A stretch of DNA of 64,000 bases. Origin: Arabiibacter massiliensis (GTDB lineage: Bacteria; Actinomycetota; Coriobacteriia; Coriobacteriales; Eggerthellaceae). Within the stretch, counting starts at the first letter, position 1. The number at the start of each line of letters is the position of its first letter. The DNA lies in the NCBI RefSeq assembly GCF_900169505.1, contig NZ_LT827021.1, forward strand, positions 1,426,001 through 1,490,000. Direction: 5' to 3'. The notes below the pieces were generated by a model, which was given only the letters and a program-made list of their open reading frames with translations, was not told the DNA's origin and did no database searches. Below are positions 26,225 to 34,325 of the stretch, one piece after another. The position numbers were made by a program, and so were the translations under genes.

Positions 26225-27244
26225 TTACGCCGCGCGATCGGAGGCGAGGACGCGGCGTTCGGCAAGCACCGCCTGCGGCAGCTCCCTGCCGGTGCCCTCC
26301 GCCCACTCGAAGGGATGCGGCACGGCCTGGAGCTGCGAGGCGGGCGCCTGGACGGGGGGCGCGGCCTGCCTGCCCTCCACCCATGTGGCGGCGGCGACGC
26401 TGGCCACGATGAGCGCCGCCCCCGCGAACCCCGCCACGGACAGCGCCTCGCCCAGAAGCACGAACGAGAACGCGGCGGTGAACACGGGCTCGCCGGTGAG
26501 CAGGAGCGACACCGTGGAAGAAGGCAGCCCGGTGAGCGAGACGTTCTGCAGCATGAACGTGAGGCAGGTGCTGAGCAGCGCCAAGAACGCCACCGTCCCC
26601 CACGCCACCGGCTGCACGGCCGTAAGGTCCACCGGCGGCTCGAACGCGAGCGCGCAGGCGAGCGCCACCGCGAACGAGACGCCTATCTGCGTGCCGGCCA
26701 CCGTGGCGGCGTCGAGCTTTTGAAGGCCCTGCTCGCCGAACACGAGCGCCCCGGCCAGCGCGACCGACGATAGGAGCGCGAGGGCCTCGCCCCAGCCGAA
26801 CGAGAGCGCGCCGCCGTTGTTGCACAGAAGGTAGAGCCCGACGACCACCGCGGCCTGGAACGGCAAGAACGCGAGCGGGTAGCGCCGCCGGTTGGCCAGC
26901 GAGGACAGCAGCGGCGCGAACACCACGGGCAGCGCCACGAGGAAGCCCACGTTGGTGGCGGTGGTCAGGTCGAGCGCGACGTTGCAGGTGAGGTACGCGA
27001 GCGCCATGCATACGGCCGCCGGCAGCCAGTCGCGCACGCGCACCTCGCGCAGCTGGCGCACGATGCGCGGCCCGAAGAAGACGGCGAACACGGCGGCGGC
27101 CAGCCCGAAGCGGATGGCGAGGCACCACAGCGGCGTGATGCTCTCGTAGGCCATCTTCGTGATGGCGTTTCCCAGGCCGAAGATGACGGTCTGCAGCACG
27201 ACGCAGGCCACGAAGGGCCAGCGAGCGCTCGTTTCACGTGCCAT
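26225..27244 (-). CDS. EamA/DMT-superfamily permease
   Basis: 339 residues with ten TM helices in two EamA repeats (about 8-140 and 150-290), including VFGLGNAITKMAYESITPLW at the start and the second-repeat motif GEPVFTAAFSFVLLGEALS (about 250). A hydrophilic tail of about 45 residues follows. Members export metabolites, amino acids or drugs, and the substrate is unknown. It is divergent from a LysR gene 174 bp away that probably controls it. GGAGGCATC precedes ATG 27244. Confidence 0.88.
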   Translation of the reverse strand: MARETSARWPFVACVVLQTVIFGLGNAITKMAYESITPLWCLAIRFGLAAAVFAVFFGPRIVRQLREVRVRDWLPAAVCMALAYLTCNVALDLTTATNVGFLVALPVVFAPLLSSLANRRRYPLAFLPFQAAVVVGLYLLCNNGGALSFGWGEALALLSSVALAGALVFGEQGLQKLDAATVAGTQIGVSFAVALACALAFEPPVDLTAVQPVAWGTVAFLALLSTCLTFMLQNVSLTGLPSSTVSLLLTGEPVFTAAFSFVLLGEALSVAGFAGAALIVASVAAATWVEGRQAAPPVQAPASQLQAVPHPFEWAEGTGRELPQAVLAERRVLASDRAA

Positions 27245-27418
27245 GATGCCTCCTTCCGCGCAGACAGCGCAGGACGATCGCGCCCTGCGCGGGCGTGTCG
27301 CGTTCACTCTGAGTTCGGGTTCGCTGACCATGGTATGGCTTCGGCATGTAAAAGTAAAACGCGAGTATCTTTTTGAGATTTAAAGAAAGTCTTGTCATCC
27401 CTCGTCAGGTGAGCGAAT

Positions 27419-28342
27419 ATGGAGGAAATGCGTGCGGAGGCAGCGGAATCGGAGGCGGAAGTGGCGAACCAGAAGTACGAGGCGTTCCTCAAAGTGGCCG
27501 AGACGGGCAGCTTCAAGCAGGCCGCCCGCGAGCTCGGGTACACGCAGGCGGGCGTGAGCTACCTCGTGGGCACGCTTGAACGCGAGCTCGAGCTGCCGCT
27601 GTTCGTGCGCGACTACGGCGGCGCGCGCCTGACGGCCGAGGGCGCCGACCTGCTGCCCCGGGTGCAGAAGGTGTGCAACGACGAGCGCCAGCTGGAGACG
27701 CGCGTGGCCGAGCTCAAGCACCTCGCCAGCGGCATCGTGCGCGTGGCCGCGTTCACGAGCACGGCCATCCAGTGGTTCCCCGGCATGGCGAAGTCGTTTC
27801 TGGCGCAGCGGCCCGGCATCGACTTGCAGCTCATCTGCGTCGACGACCAGGACGAGCTGGAGGAGGCCGTGTGGCGCGGCGATGCCGACTGCGGGTTCTT
27901 CGTCTACCCCATCAGGCACGACCTGCACGCCGTCTCGCTGCGGCACGACCCCTTGCTCGTGGTGCTGCCGCCCGACCATCCACTGGCCGACGCGCCGTTC
28001 GTGCCGCGCGAGACGCTGGCGACGGAGCCCTACATCCGGCTGAAGAGCGGTACGTCGACGGAGATGGAGGGCCTGTTCCGCAACAACGAGGTGGAGCCGA
28101 GCGTGCGGTTCACCATCGACAGCGACTACGCGGTCATGAGCATGGTGAGCGCGGGGCTCGGGTTCAGCGTGCTGTCGGGCCTCATCCTGCGCGACGCGCC
28201 GTTTCCGCTGGCCGTGGTGCCGCCCGAGAAGGAGACGACCCGCGAGATAGCCATCGCCGTGCGCTCGATGGAGACGGCCTCCACCGCGACCCGGGCCTTC
28301 GTCGAGCACGCCCAGGAGTGGATAGCCGAGACGTACGGGTGA
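27419..28342 (+). CDS. LysR-family regulator
   Basis: 307 residues. The winged HTH follows a short acidic leader (NQKYEAFLKVAETGSFKQAA, then RELGYTQAGVSYLVGTLERE, about 16-60) and precedes a periplasmic-binding-like effector domain (about 105-300). It is divergent from the EamA permease and likely activates or represses it in response to the exported compound. AGGTGAG lies six bases before ATG 27419. A palindromic repeat begins 10 bp downstream. Confidence 0.9.
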   Translation: MEEMRAEAAESEAEVANQKYEAFLKVAETGSFKQAARELGYTQAGVSYLVGTLERELELPLFVRDYGGARLTAEGADLLPRVQKVCNDERQLETRVAELKHLASGIVRVAAFTSTAIQWFPGMAKSFLAQRPGIDLQLICVDDQDELEEAVWRGDADCGFFVYPIRHDLHAVSLRHDPLLVVLPPDHPLADAPFVPRETLATEPYIRLKSGTSTEMEGLFRNNEVEPSVRFTIDSDYAVMSMVSAGLGFSVLSGLILRDAPFPLAVVPPEKETTREIAIAVRSMETASTATRAFVEHAQEWIAETYG

Positions 28343-28352
28343 GACGAGGCTT

Positions 28353-28572
28353 TTGTCTGAGCGGAGGCCGAAGGCCGCAGTCTTTGTCATCCTGAGCGGA
28401 GGCCGAAGGCCGCAGTCTTTGCCATCCTGAGCGGAGCGACCGAAGGGAGCGCAGTCGAAGGATCCCCCGCGGCGTCAGCCGTGGCGCTTCCTGCTGGCGC
28501 CGCGGGGGATCCTTCGACTCGCTTCGCTCGCTCAGGATGACAACAGGGGGGCTTCGCTCGTTCAGGATGACA
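28353..28572. repeat. CATCCTGAGCG...CTCAGGATG palindromic repeat, copy 2
   Basis: It contains three forward units beginning CATCCTGAGCGGAG (the first degenerate), then CGCAGTCGAAGGATCCC, a GGCGTCAGCC...GGCGCCGCGG turn, and two return units CTCAGGATGAC/TTCAGGATGAC. The last unit overlaps the end of the HAD phosphatase gene and supplies its TGA stop codon. Confidence 0.75.
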
Positions 28573-29215
28573 AAAAAAGCTCCGGCACCTCGGTGCCGTC
28601 GGCGCAGATGAAGCTGGGGCGCTCGGCCACGAGGGCTTCTCGCGGGAACATGCCCCAGAGGGCGGCGGCCGTGGGGCAGCCCGCGCCGTTGCCCGCATGG
28701 ATGTCGAAGGGGCTGTCCCCCACGTACAGGCACGCCGCGCTGGCCAGGCCCAGAAGGTCGCAGCCGTGCGCGACGGGGCCGGGGGCGGGCTTGTGCTCGG
28801 GATGGTCGTCGGAGCCCACGATGAAGTCGAAGTACCCCTCAAGGTCGAAGGACGCGAGCCCGCGCGCCGCCGGCTCGTGGCGTTTCGAGGTGACCACGCC
28901 CAAAGGCACGCCCGCGTCCTTCAGCCGCTCGAGCATGGGCACGGTGCCGGGGAACACGCGCACCAGGTCGTCATGCACCACGGCGTTGCGCTCGCGGTAG
29001 ACGCGGCAGAGCTCCTCGTGCACGGCCGCGTCCGCGGCGAAGTCCCACATCTGCGTGTTGAGGGGCTGGCCCACCTTCGCCATGAGCAGCTCGTCGGGAA
29101 TGGAGCGCCCGAGCACCTTCCGCACCGTGTAGCGGAAGGTCTCGAGGATGAGGTCGTACGTGTCGAGCAGCGTGCCGTCCAGGTCGAACAGCACCGCTTG
29201 GATGTCGTTGCGCAT
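28562..29215 (-). CDS. HAD-superfamily phosphatase (phosphoglycolate phosphatase-like)
   Basis: 217 residues with HAD motifs I DLDGTLLDT (about 11-19), II VVTSKR (about 110), III K in HKPAPGP (about 145) and IV GDSPFDIHA (about 165). A helical cap (20-85) marks subfamily IA, as in Gph, PpaX or beta-phosphoglucomutase. The substrate cannot be fixed. The gene follows proS after 7 bp, so it is the tail of the rseP-ispG-proS transcript. The last residues FLSS and the stop codon derive from the palindromic repeat, so the original C-terminus may have been altered. Confidence 0.88.
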   Translation of the reverse strand: MRNDIQAVLFDLDGTLLDTYDLILETFRYTVRKVLGRSIPDELLMAKVGQPLNTQMWDFAADAAVHEELCRVYRERNAVVHDDLVRVFPGTVPMLERLKDAGVPLGVVTSKRHEPAARGLASFDLEGYFDFIVGSDDHPEHKPAPGPVAHGCDLLGLASAACLYVGDSPFDIHAGNGAGCPTAAALWGMFPREALVAERPSFICADGTEVPELFLSS

Positions 29216-29222
29216 GCGGGCC

Positions 29223-30980
29223 CTACTCGAACAGCGCGCCGAACAGGCCGACCTCGCTGCCCCACACCTTCGTGTTGCGCTGGGCGAACGCGAGCGCGTC
29301 GGTGAGCGCGACCAGCGGGATGTCGCGGCGCGCGCCGGTGCTGCGGCGCTTGATCTCCACCTTGCCCTCGGCGAGGCCTCGCTTGCCCACGACCACCTGC
29401 AAAGGCCAGCCGATGAGGTCGGCGTCGGCGAACTTCACGCCCGCGCGCTCCTTGCGGTCGTCGATGGCCACCTCGAACCCGAGTTTCGCCAGGTCGCAGG
29501 CCAGCTTCTCGGCGGCGGGCTGCACCTCGTCGTCGCCCACCGTAAGCGGGATGACGCACACGTGCGCCGGCGCCACGGAAAGCGGCCACATGATGCCGTG
29601 CTCGTCGTTGTGCTGTTCGACGATGGCGGCCATGGTGCGCGAGATGCCCACGCCGTAGCAGCCCATGATGAACGGCTGCTCGCTGCCGTCCTCCGCCATG
29701 AACGTGGCGCCCATCGCGCGCGAGTACTTGTCGCCGAGCTGGAACACCTGCGACACCTCGATGCCGCGCGCGCCCTCGAGCGGAAGCCCGCATTCGGGGC
29801 AGCTGTCGCCCGGCTTCACGATGCAGAGGTCGGCCCACTCGTCCACCTGGAAGTCGACGCCCAGCTGGGCGCCCACGTAATGGTAGCCGTCCTCGTTGGC
29901 GCCCACGACCCACTTCGGCACCGCCTGCAGGCTGCGCGCCGCGATGACGTGCGCCTCCTCGGGCAGCCCCACCGGGCCCATCGAGCCCTTGTGCAGGCCG
30001 AACGCCTCCATGTCCTCGTCGGTGAGCAGCGTGAATCCGCCGGCGGCGCGCACGGCCTTGAGCTCGTTGAGCTCGTGGTCGCCGGGGATGAACATGACCA
30101 CCAGCTCGCCCGCGTCGTTCTTGCCGGAGAGCGCCTTGACCGTGGACGACTCGGGGATGTCGAAGAACGCCGCCAGCTGGGCGATGGTGTGCACGTCCGG
30201 CGTGGCCACCTTCTCCATCTTGGGAACGTCGTAGACCGTGGGGCGCGCCAGGCAGTCGCCGGCCTCGGCGTTGGCGGCGTACCCGCACGAGCAGTGCACG
30301 AGTTCCGCCTCGCCCGCGTCGGCGAGCGCCATGAACTCGCAGGTCACGCTGCCGCCGATCTGGCCGGGGTCGGCCTCGACGGGGCGGTAGTCCATGTCCA
30401 TGCGGTCGCAGATGCGGCCGTACGCCTCGCTCATCTCGTCGTAGGTCTTCTGCAGCGACTCCTGCGTGTCGTGGAAGCTGTAGGCGTCCTTCATGATGAA
30501 CTCGCGGCTGCGCAGAAGGCCGAAGCGCGGGCGGATCTCGTCGCGGAACTTCACCTGGATCTGGTAGAGCGACACGGGCAGCTCCTTGTAGGAGCGCAGC
30601 TCGTTGCGCACGAGCGAGGTGAGCAGCTCCTCGTGGGTGGGCCCGAGGCAGAAGTCGTGGTCGTGGCGGTCCTTGAGGCGCATGAGCTCGGGGCCGTAGT
30701 CGTTCCAGCGGCCGGACTCGTGCCAGAGCTCGGCCGGCTGCAGCGCGGGCATCATGATCTCCTGCGCGCCGATGGCGTCCATCTCCTCGCGCACGATGTC
30801 CTCCACCTTGGCCAGCACCTTCTTACCGAGCGGCAGGAAGGTGTACACGCCCGAGGCCGTCTTGCGGATGAAGCCCGCGCGCAGGAGCAGCCGATGGCTG
30901 GCGATCTCCGCGTCGGCGGGGTCCTCCTTGAGCGTGGGCGCGTACAGCTGGCTCATGCGCAGGATGTTCATGTTCGTCAT
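29223..30980 (-). CDS. proS: Prolyl-tRNA synthetase, bacterial type with editing insertion
   Basis: 585 residues. Class II motifs are clear: motif 2 around FRDEIRPRFGLLRSREFIMK (about 137-157), the GPTHEE segment (about 109), and motif 3 GCYGVGISRTMAAIVE (about 443). The INS editing domain (about 225-400; TVKALSGKNDAGELVVMFIP) hydrolyses mischarged Ala-tRNA(Pro). A C-terminal anticodon-binding domain completes it (about 475-585). ATG 30980 overlaps the ispG stop (ATGA), indicating translational coupling. A CGYAANAEAGD element resembles a Cys-containing insert found in this type. Confidence 0.96.
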   Translation of the reverse strand: MTNMNILRMSQLYAPTLKEDPADAEIASHRLLLRAGFIRKTASGVYTFLPLGKKVLAKVEDIVREEMDAIGAQEIMMPALQPAELWHESGRWNDYGPELMRLKDRHDHDFCLGPTHEELLTSLVRNELRSYKELPVSLYQIQVKFRDEIRPRFGLLRSREFIMKDAYSFHDTQESLQKTYDEMSEAYGRICDRMDMDYRPVEADPGQIGGSVTCEFMALADAGEAELVHCSCGYAANAEAGDCLARPTVYDVPKMEKVATPDVHTIAQLAAFFDIPESSTVKALSGKNDAGELVVMFIPGDHELNELKAVRAAGGFTLLTDEDMEAFGLHKGSMGPVGLPEEAHVIAARSLQAVPKWVVGANEDGYHYVGAQLGVDFQVDEWADLCIVKPGDSCPECGLPLEGARGIEVSQVFQLGDKYSRAMGATFMAEDGSEQPFIMGCYGVGISRTMAAIVEQHNDEHGIMWPLSVAPAHVCVIPLTVGDDEVQPAAEKLACDLAKLGFEVAIDDRKERAGVKFADADLIGWPLQVVVGKRGLAEGKVEIKRRSTGARRDIPLVALTDALAFAQRNTKVWGSEVGLFGALFE

Positions 30981-32044
30981 AGCCTTCCTATCTCCTCCAT
31001 CAAAGCGTCCACGATGGCGCTCTCCTCCACCTTGCGGACGACGTCTCCCTTCGAAAACACCACGCCCGAGCCCGCGCCGCACGCCACGCCGATGTCGGCG
31101 TCCGCGGCCTCGCCCGGGCCGTTCACCACGCAGCCCATGACCGCCACCTTGAGCGGCTTGTCGAGGTCGGCGATGCGCTCCTCCACCTCGCGGGCCAGGC
31201 CGATGAGGTCCACCTGGCAGCGCCCGCACGTGGGGCAGCTGATGAGCTCGGGCGCGCGGCGGCGCAGATCGAGCGCCGCGAGCAGCGTCCAACAGGCGCG
31301 GACCTCCTGCACCGGGTCGTCGGTGAGCGAGATGCGCAGCGTGTCGCCGATGCCCTCCGCGAGCAGGATGCCGAGGCCCGCCGCGCTCTTGATGGCGCCT
31401 TGGAACGTCGTGCCGGCCTCGGTGACGCCGATGTGCAGCGGCACATGCGGAAGCTCCTCGCTGAGCAGGCGGTACGTGCGCACCGTGGTCATGACGTCGT
31501 GGGCCTTCGCGCTGACCACCAGGTCCTGGAAGCCGCGGCCCTCGCAGTAGCGCACGTAGTCGGCGGCCGAGCGGGCCAGCTTCTCGGGTAGCGTGAGGTC
31601 GTCGCGCGCGGCCAGCTCCTGGTCGAGCGAGCCCGCGTTCACCCCGATGCGGATGGGGATGCCGGCCTCGCCCGCCGCGTCGAGCACGGCGTCGGTCTTG
31701 GCCAGGCCGCCGATGTTGCCGGGGTTGATGCGCAGCTTGGCCGCGCCGCGTCGGGCGGCCTCGATGGCGATCTGCGGATCGAAGTGGATGTCGGCGATCA
31801 CCGGCAGCGGCGACTGCTCGCACACGGCCTCGAACACGTCGAGGTTAGCGCGGTGCGGGATGGCCATGCGCACGACCTCGCAGCCGGCCTGCGCCAGCGC
31901 GTCGATCTGCGCGAGGTTGGCGGCCGCGTCGTCGGCCGGGGCGTTCAGCATGGACTGCACGACGACCGGTGCGCCGCCGCCCAGCGGCACGCCGCCCACC
32001 ATGACCCGGCGGGTGGCCTTGTTCGGTTCAGCTTGTCCGGGCAT
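30977..32044 (-). CDS. ispG: 4-hydroxy-3-methylbut-2-enyl diphosphate synthase
   Basis: 355 residues. It catalyses the penultimate MEP-pathway step using a [4Fe-4S] cluster. The N-terminal TIM barrel has VQSMLNAPADDAAANLAQID and LRINPGNIGG. The C-terminal FeS domain has CPTCGRC (about 262-268) and GCVVNGPGEA (about 302-311) with the ligand Glu. ATG 32044 has GGAGGCACGG upstream. With dxr and uppS in the same region it links isoprenoid supply to lipid carriers and menaquinone. A 161-bp gap with a hairpin separates it from rseP. Confidence 0.96.
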   Translation of the reverse strand: MPGQAEPNKATRRVMVGGVPLGGGAPVVVQSMLNAPADDAAANLAQIDALAQAGCEVVRMAIPHRANLDVFEAVCEQSPLPVIADIHFDPQIAIEAARRGAAKLRINPGNIGGLAKTDAVLDAAGEAGIPIRIGVNAGSLDQELAARDDLTLPEKLARSAADYVRYCEGRGFQDLVVSAKAHDVMTTVRTYRLLSEELPHVPLHIGVTEAGTTFQGAIKSAAGLGILLAEGIGDTLRISLTDDPVQEVRACWTLLAALDLRRRAPELISCPTCGRCQVDLIGLAREVEERIADLDKPLKVAVMGCVVNGPGEAADADIGVACGAGSGVVFSKGDVVRKVEESAIVDALMEEIGRL

Positions 32045-32150
32045 CCGTGCCTCCGTTCCCCACGCGCGTTTCGCCGCATATCGGGCTATTGTACCGCCGA
32101 ATGCGCGAAGCCCGGCCAGCCTCCACGAACTCTTCCCCAAAAAGCGCGGA

Positions 32151-32185
32151 GGGGGCGTGACAAATGGGGACATTGTCACGCCCCC
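32151..32185. terminator. Hairpin between rseP and ispG
   Basis: GGGGGCGTGACAA (32151-32163) pairs perfectly with 32173-32185 around a loop containing ATGGGGACA. There is no T run on either side, so it may be a processing site or dispersed element rather than a strong terminator. The loop word AAATGGGGAC also occurs in the hairpin at 50028-50064. Confidence 0.5.
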
Positions 32186-32205
32186 CCTTGGGACAGTTCG
32201 ATCGG

Positions 32206-33300
32206 TTAGCCGCCGAAGCCGACGCCGGAGATGATGCGTTGGATGTCCTGGTTCGCCATGAACAGGAAGAAGCACACGAACAGCGCCATGCCGGCCAGCG
32301 ACAGGTAGTTGAGCGCGCGCATGGACACCGCCTTGCGCGATACCTTCTGGAACACCTCGATGACGAAGCGGCCGCCGTCGAGCGGCGGGATGGGCAGCAG
32401 GTTCATGATGCCGAGCGAGACGGAGATCACCGCGACGAACAGGATGGCGTTCGCCAGCCCCGCGTCGATCATCGTCTTCGACATAGCCGCGATGCCGATG
32501 ACCGAGGTGGAATTCTGCACCACCTCGCCCGCCGTCGCCGGATTGAACAGCCCCGCCACCATCTGCGCCGTCATGCCGATGTACACGAAGCCCATCTCGA
32601 TGGACTGCAGCGGATTGAGGTTCACATGCACGATGTCACCCGCGCGGTTCGGCGCGTCGACGCCGATGATCGAGTAGAGCACCACGAACAGCAGCACGGC
32701 GAACAGCAGGTTCACCGCCACGCCGGCCACGAGGATGACCGAGCGCTTCCAGAACGGCAGGCTGCGGTACTGCTGCTTGTACTCGCTCTCGAAAAGCGCG
32801 TGCGCGTCGCCCACCGGGCGCGCCTGGCCCAGGTCGTAGGCGACCATGCCGCGCTCGCGCTGCTTGCGGCTGGGCTGCACCTCGGGGGCGCGGTAGGTGT
32901 TGTACTGGTCCTGCTTCGTGGGGCCCTTCGCGCTGCCCCACTCGACGAGCTCCTCGAGCGCCTCGTAGGCCTCGTCGTCGGAGATGCCGCAGTCGCGCGC
33001 GACGTCCTCCATGTTGGCGGTGCCGCGGCGGTAGAGCGACGCGAGCGCGGCCTCGAGGTGCGGGCTCATCTCGCCCGGCTCCATGCCGCACACTTTCGCG
33101 TAGCCGCCCAGCAGAAACGGCGTGACGCCGAACTTGGTGCCCCACTTCGTGAAGCCGATGCTGGGTCCGGGAAGCCCCAGCATGAACTCGGTCACGCGCA
33201 CGCCGAACGCACGCGAGGCCAGGTAGTGGCCGCCCTCGTGGATGAACACGAGGAAGCCCAGGATGAGCGTGGCGTACACGATCATCAAAACGATATCCAT
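32206..33300 (-). CDS. Site-2 protease, M50/RseP family, with unusual central domain
   Basis: 364 residues. Zinc motif HEGGH in VFIHEGGHYLASRAFGVRV (about 20-24) in TM1; the third ligand region is NLLPIPPLDGGRF (about 307) near the C-terminus; TM helices lie near 185-210, 285-305 and 335-355. Where RseP carries PDZ domains, this protein has about 100 hydrophilic residues, including a helical stretch LEAALASLYRRGTANMEDVA and RDCGISDDEAYEALEELVEW that looks like a winged-helix fold. It cuts membrane-embedded substrates, possibly anti-sigma factors. In relatives it directly follows dxr; here a 5.4-kb block intervenes. Confidence 0.88.
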   Translation of the reverse strand: MDIVLMIVYATLILGFLVFIHEGGHYLASRAFGVRVTEFMLGLPGPSIGFTKWGTKFGVTPFLLGGYAKVCGMEPGEMSPHLEAALASLYRRGTANMEDVARDCGISDDEAYEALEELVEWGSAKGPTKQDQYNTYRAPEVQPSRKQRERGMVAYDLGQARPVGDAHALFESEYKQQYRSLPFWKRSVILVAGVAVNLLFAVLLFVVLYSIIGVDAPNRAGDIVHVNLNPLQSIEMGFVYIGMTAQMVAGLFNPATAGEVVQNSTSVIGIAAMSKTMIDAGLANAILFVAVISVSLGIMNLLPIPPLDGGRFVIEVFQKVSRKAVSMRALNYLSLAGMALFVCFFLFMANQDIQRIISGVGFGG

Positions 33301-33687
33301 AGGCGCAAACTCCTCTGCGTCAAACGGCCCTCGTCGTCGGGGCCGACAAATGTTTCATGAACCAGTATAAAGCGAGCGGGCACGGGAGGCGCTGCCGAAC
33401 GAGAAACCCACGAACCTGCCGCGAAATCTTCGCGAGGCCGTTTCCTGCGCACGGAGGTCGGCCGCCTGACCTGGGATGCTGGGAATCCGCTTGATCCGCG
33501 CTGGATTTCCGCTTGATCCGCGCTGGAAAACGGATGGAGACGCGCTTGACTTGCGCGAGTTCCGCGCTAGATCGGGAGGACTTTCCGCTGGACGCACGCC
33601 ATCTACGCGCTGGAAGCGGCTGCTAAGATGGAAGAGCGGATCCGCACAACGCAAACAACGGCAAGCTGCCGGAAGGAGGAAAACAGG
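33301..33687. other. Gene-free stretch of tandem degenerate repeats upstream of abiE
   Basis: From about 33474 the sequence is made of degenerate 10-13-bp units of the type CGCGCTTGATC / CGCGCTGGAAA. The part at 33584-33636 aligns with 38055-38107 ahead of the BrnTA pair (shared TCCGCTNGACGCACGCCAT and GCTGCTA). No gene is supported here. Confidence 0.55.
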
Positions 33688-33783
33688 ATGCCGAATACTG
33701 CAGGCTTCCATAATTTCGGTCAATACTCTAACAAAAGTGTTAGAGTATTGACATGCCTCGTTTCGATGACATTTATGAGATAG
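33688..33783 (+). CDS. Possible 31-codon leader ORF overlapping the AbiEi start
   Basis: ATG 33688 follows an ideal Shine-Dalgarno GGAAGGAGG with eight bases spacing and reads 31 codons to TAG at 33781. It covers the 13-bp dyad and overlaps the first 31 bases of the AbiEi gene in another frame. The AbiEi ATG itself has no ribosome site. It may be a translated leader that feeds ribosomes to AbiEi, or the AbiEi mRNA may be leaderless. The peptide has no known match by eye. Confidence 0.35.
   Translation: MPNTAGFHNFGQYSNKSVRVLTCLVSMTFMR
33721..33750. promoter_or_regulatory. 13-bp perfect dyad at the AbiEi start: probable autoregulatory operator
   Basis: CAATACTCTAACA (33721-33733) pairs exactly with TGTTAGAGTATTG (33738-33750), loop AAAG, ending 2 bp before the AbiEi ATG. 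AbiEi antitoxins are known to repress their own operon by binding inverted repeats of this kind. Confidence 0.75.
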
Positions 33784-34325
33784 CGGCCGACAACTACGGC
33801 TTGGTGACTTTCGCCGAGGCGCAGGAGGTCGGCGTCACCAGCGTGGAGCTGCGCCGCTTTGTGAAGGATGGCCGCCTTGAGCGCCTCGGACACGGCGTTT
33901 ACAAAATCACGCGCTACATACCAACGCCGCTCGATCACTATGCCGAGGCGACGGCGCTCGTCGGCCCAGGTTCCTATATTCACGGCGAATCGGTTCTTGC
34001 CATGCACAACCTAGGGTTGGCGAACCCTGAAAAAACGAACGTCGCCATCGTGAAGCGCACGAGGAAGAAGCTTCCGGGATGGATACGCCTCGTCACAGGA
34101 AACAGCGGCGACGGAGTAACGAGCTACGAAGGCATTCCAAGCCAGAGCGTAGCCGAAGCCCTGCGCTTCTGTCGAGGTCGCGTAATGAAGGAGCGTCTGG
34201 TCGACGCAGTCCATGACGCCCTTCGAGCAGGGTTGATCAGCGAAGAGGAAAAGCGTTCGCTCGAAGAGGAGCTGGAGCTGCGGCAATGGCCAAACAACCG
34301 AACAGCAGGAGAAATCTCGACCTAG
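33753..34325 (+). CDS. AbiEi-type antitoxin / regulator (type IV toxin-antitoxin)
   Basis: 190 residues. The N-terminal winged HTH (about 6-50; IYEIAADNYGLVTFAEAQEV, ending LERLGHGVYKI) is the AbiEi_4 domain, followed by an antitoxin C-terminal domain (about 55-180). In AbiE systems this protein represses the operon and counters the nucleotidyltransferase toxin without binding it. The toxin gene starts at 34286, overlapping by 40 bp, which implies coupled translation. The start codon follows the operator dyad directly and lacks a Shine-Dalgarno sequence. Confidence 0.85.
   Translation: MPRFDDIYEIAADNYGLVTFAEAQEVGVTSVELRRFVKDGRLERLGHGVYKITRYIPTPLDHYAEATALVGPGSYIHGESVLAMHNLGLANPEKTNVAIVKRTRKKLPGWIRLVTGNSGDGVTSYEGIPSQSVAEALRFCRGRVMKERLVDAVHDALRAGLISEEEKRSLEEELELRQWPNNRTAGEIST

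Noticed and set aside
27231..27240. GTTTCACGTG near the EamA start as a parS site
   Set aside because: Only a half-site inside coding sequence; the second half is absent.
33721..33750. Rho-independent terminator
   Set aside because: The dyad lies directly before the AbiEi start codon, has an AT-rich stem and no T run; an operator explains it better.
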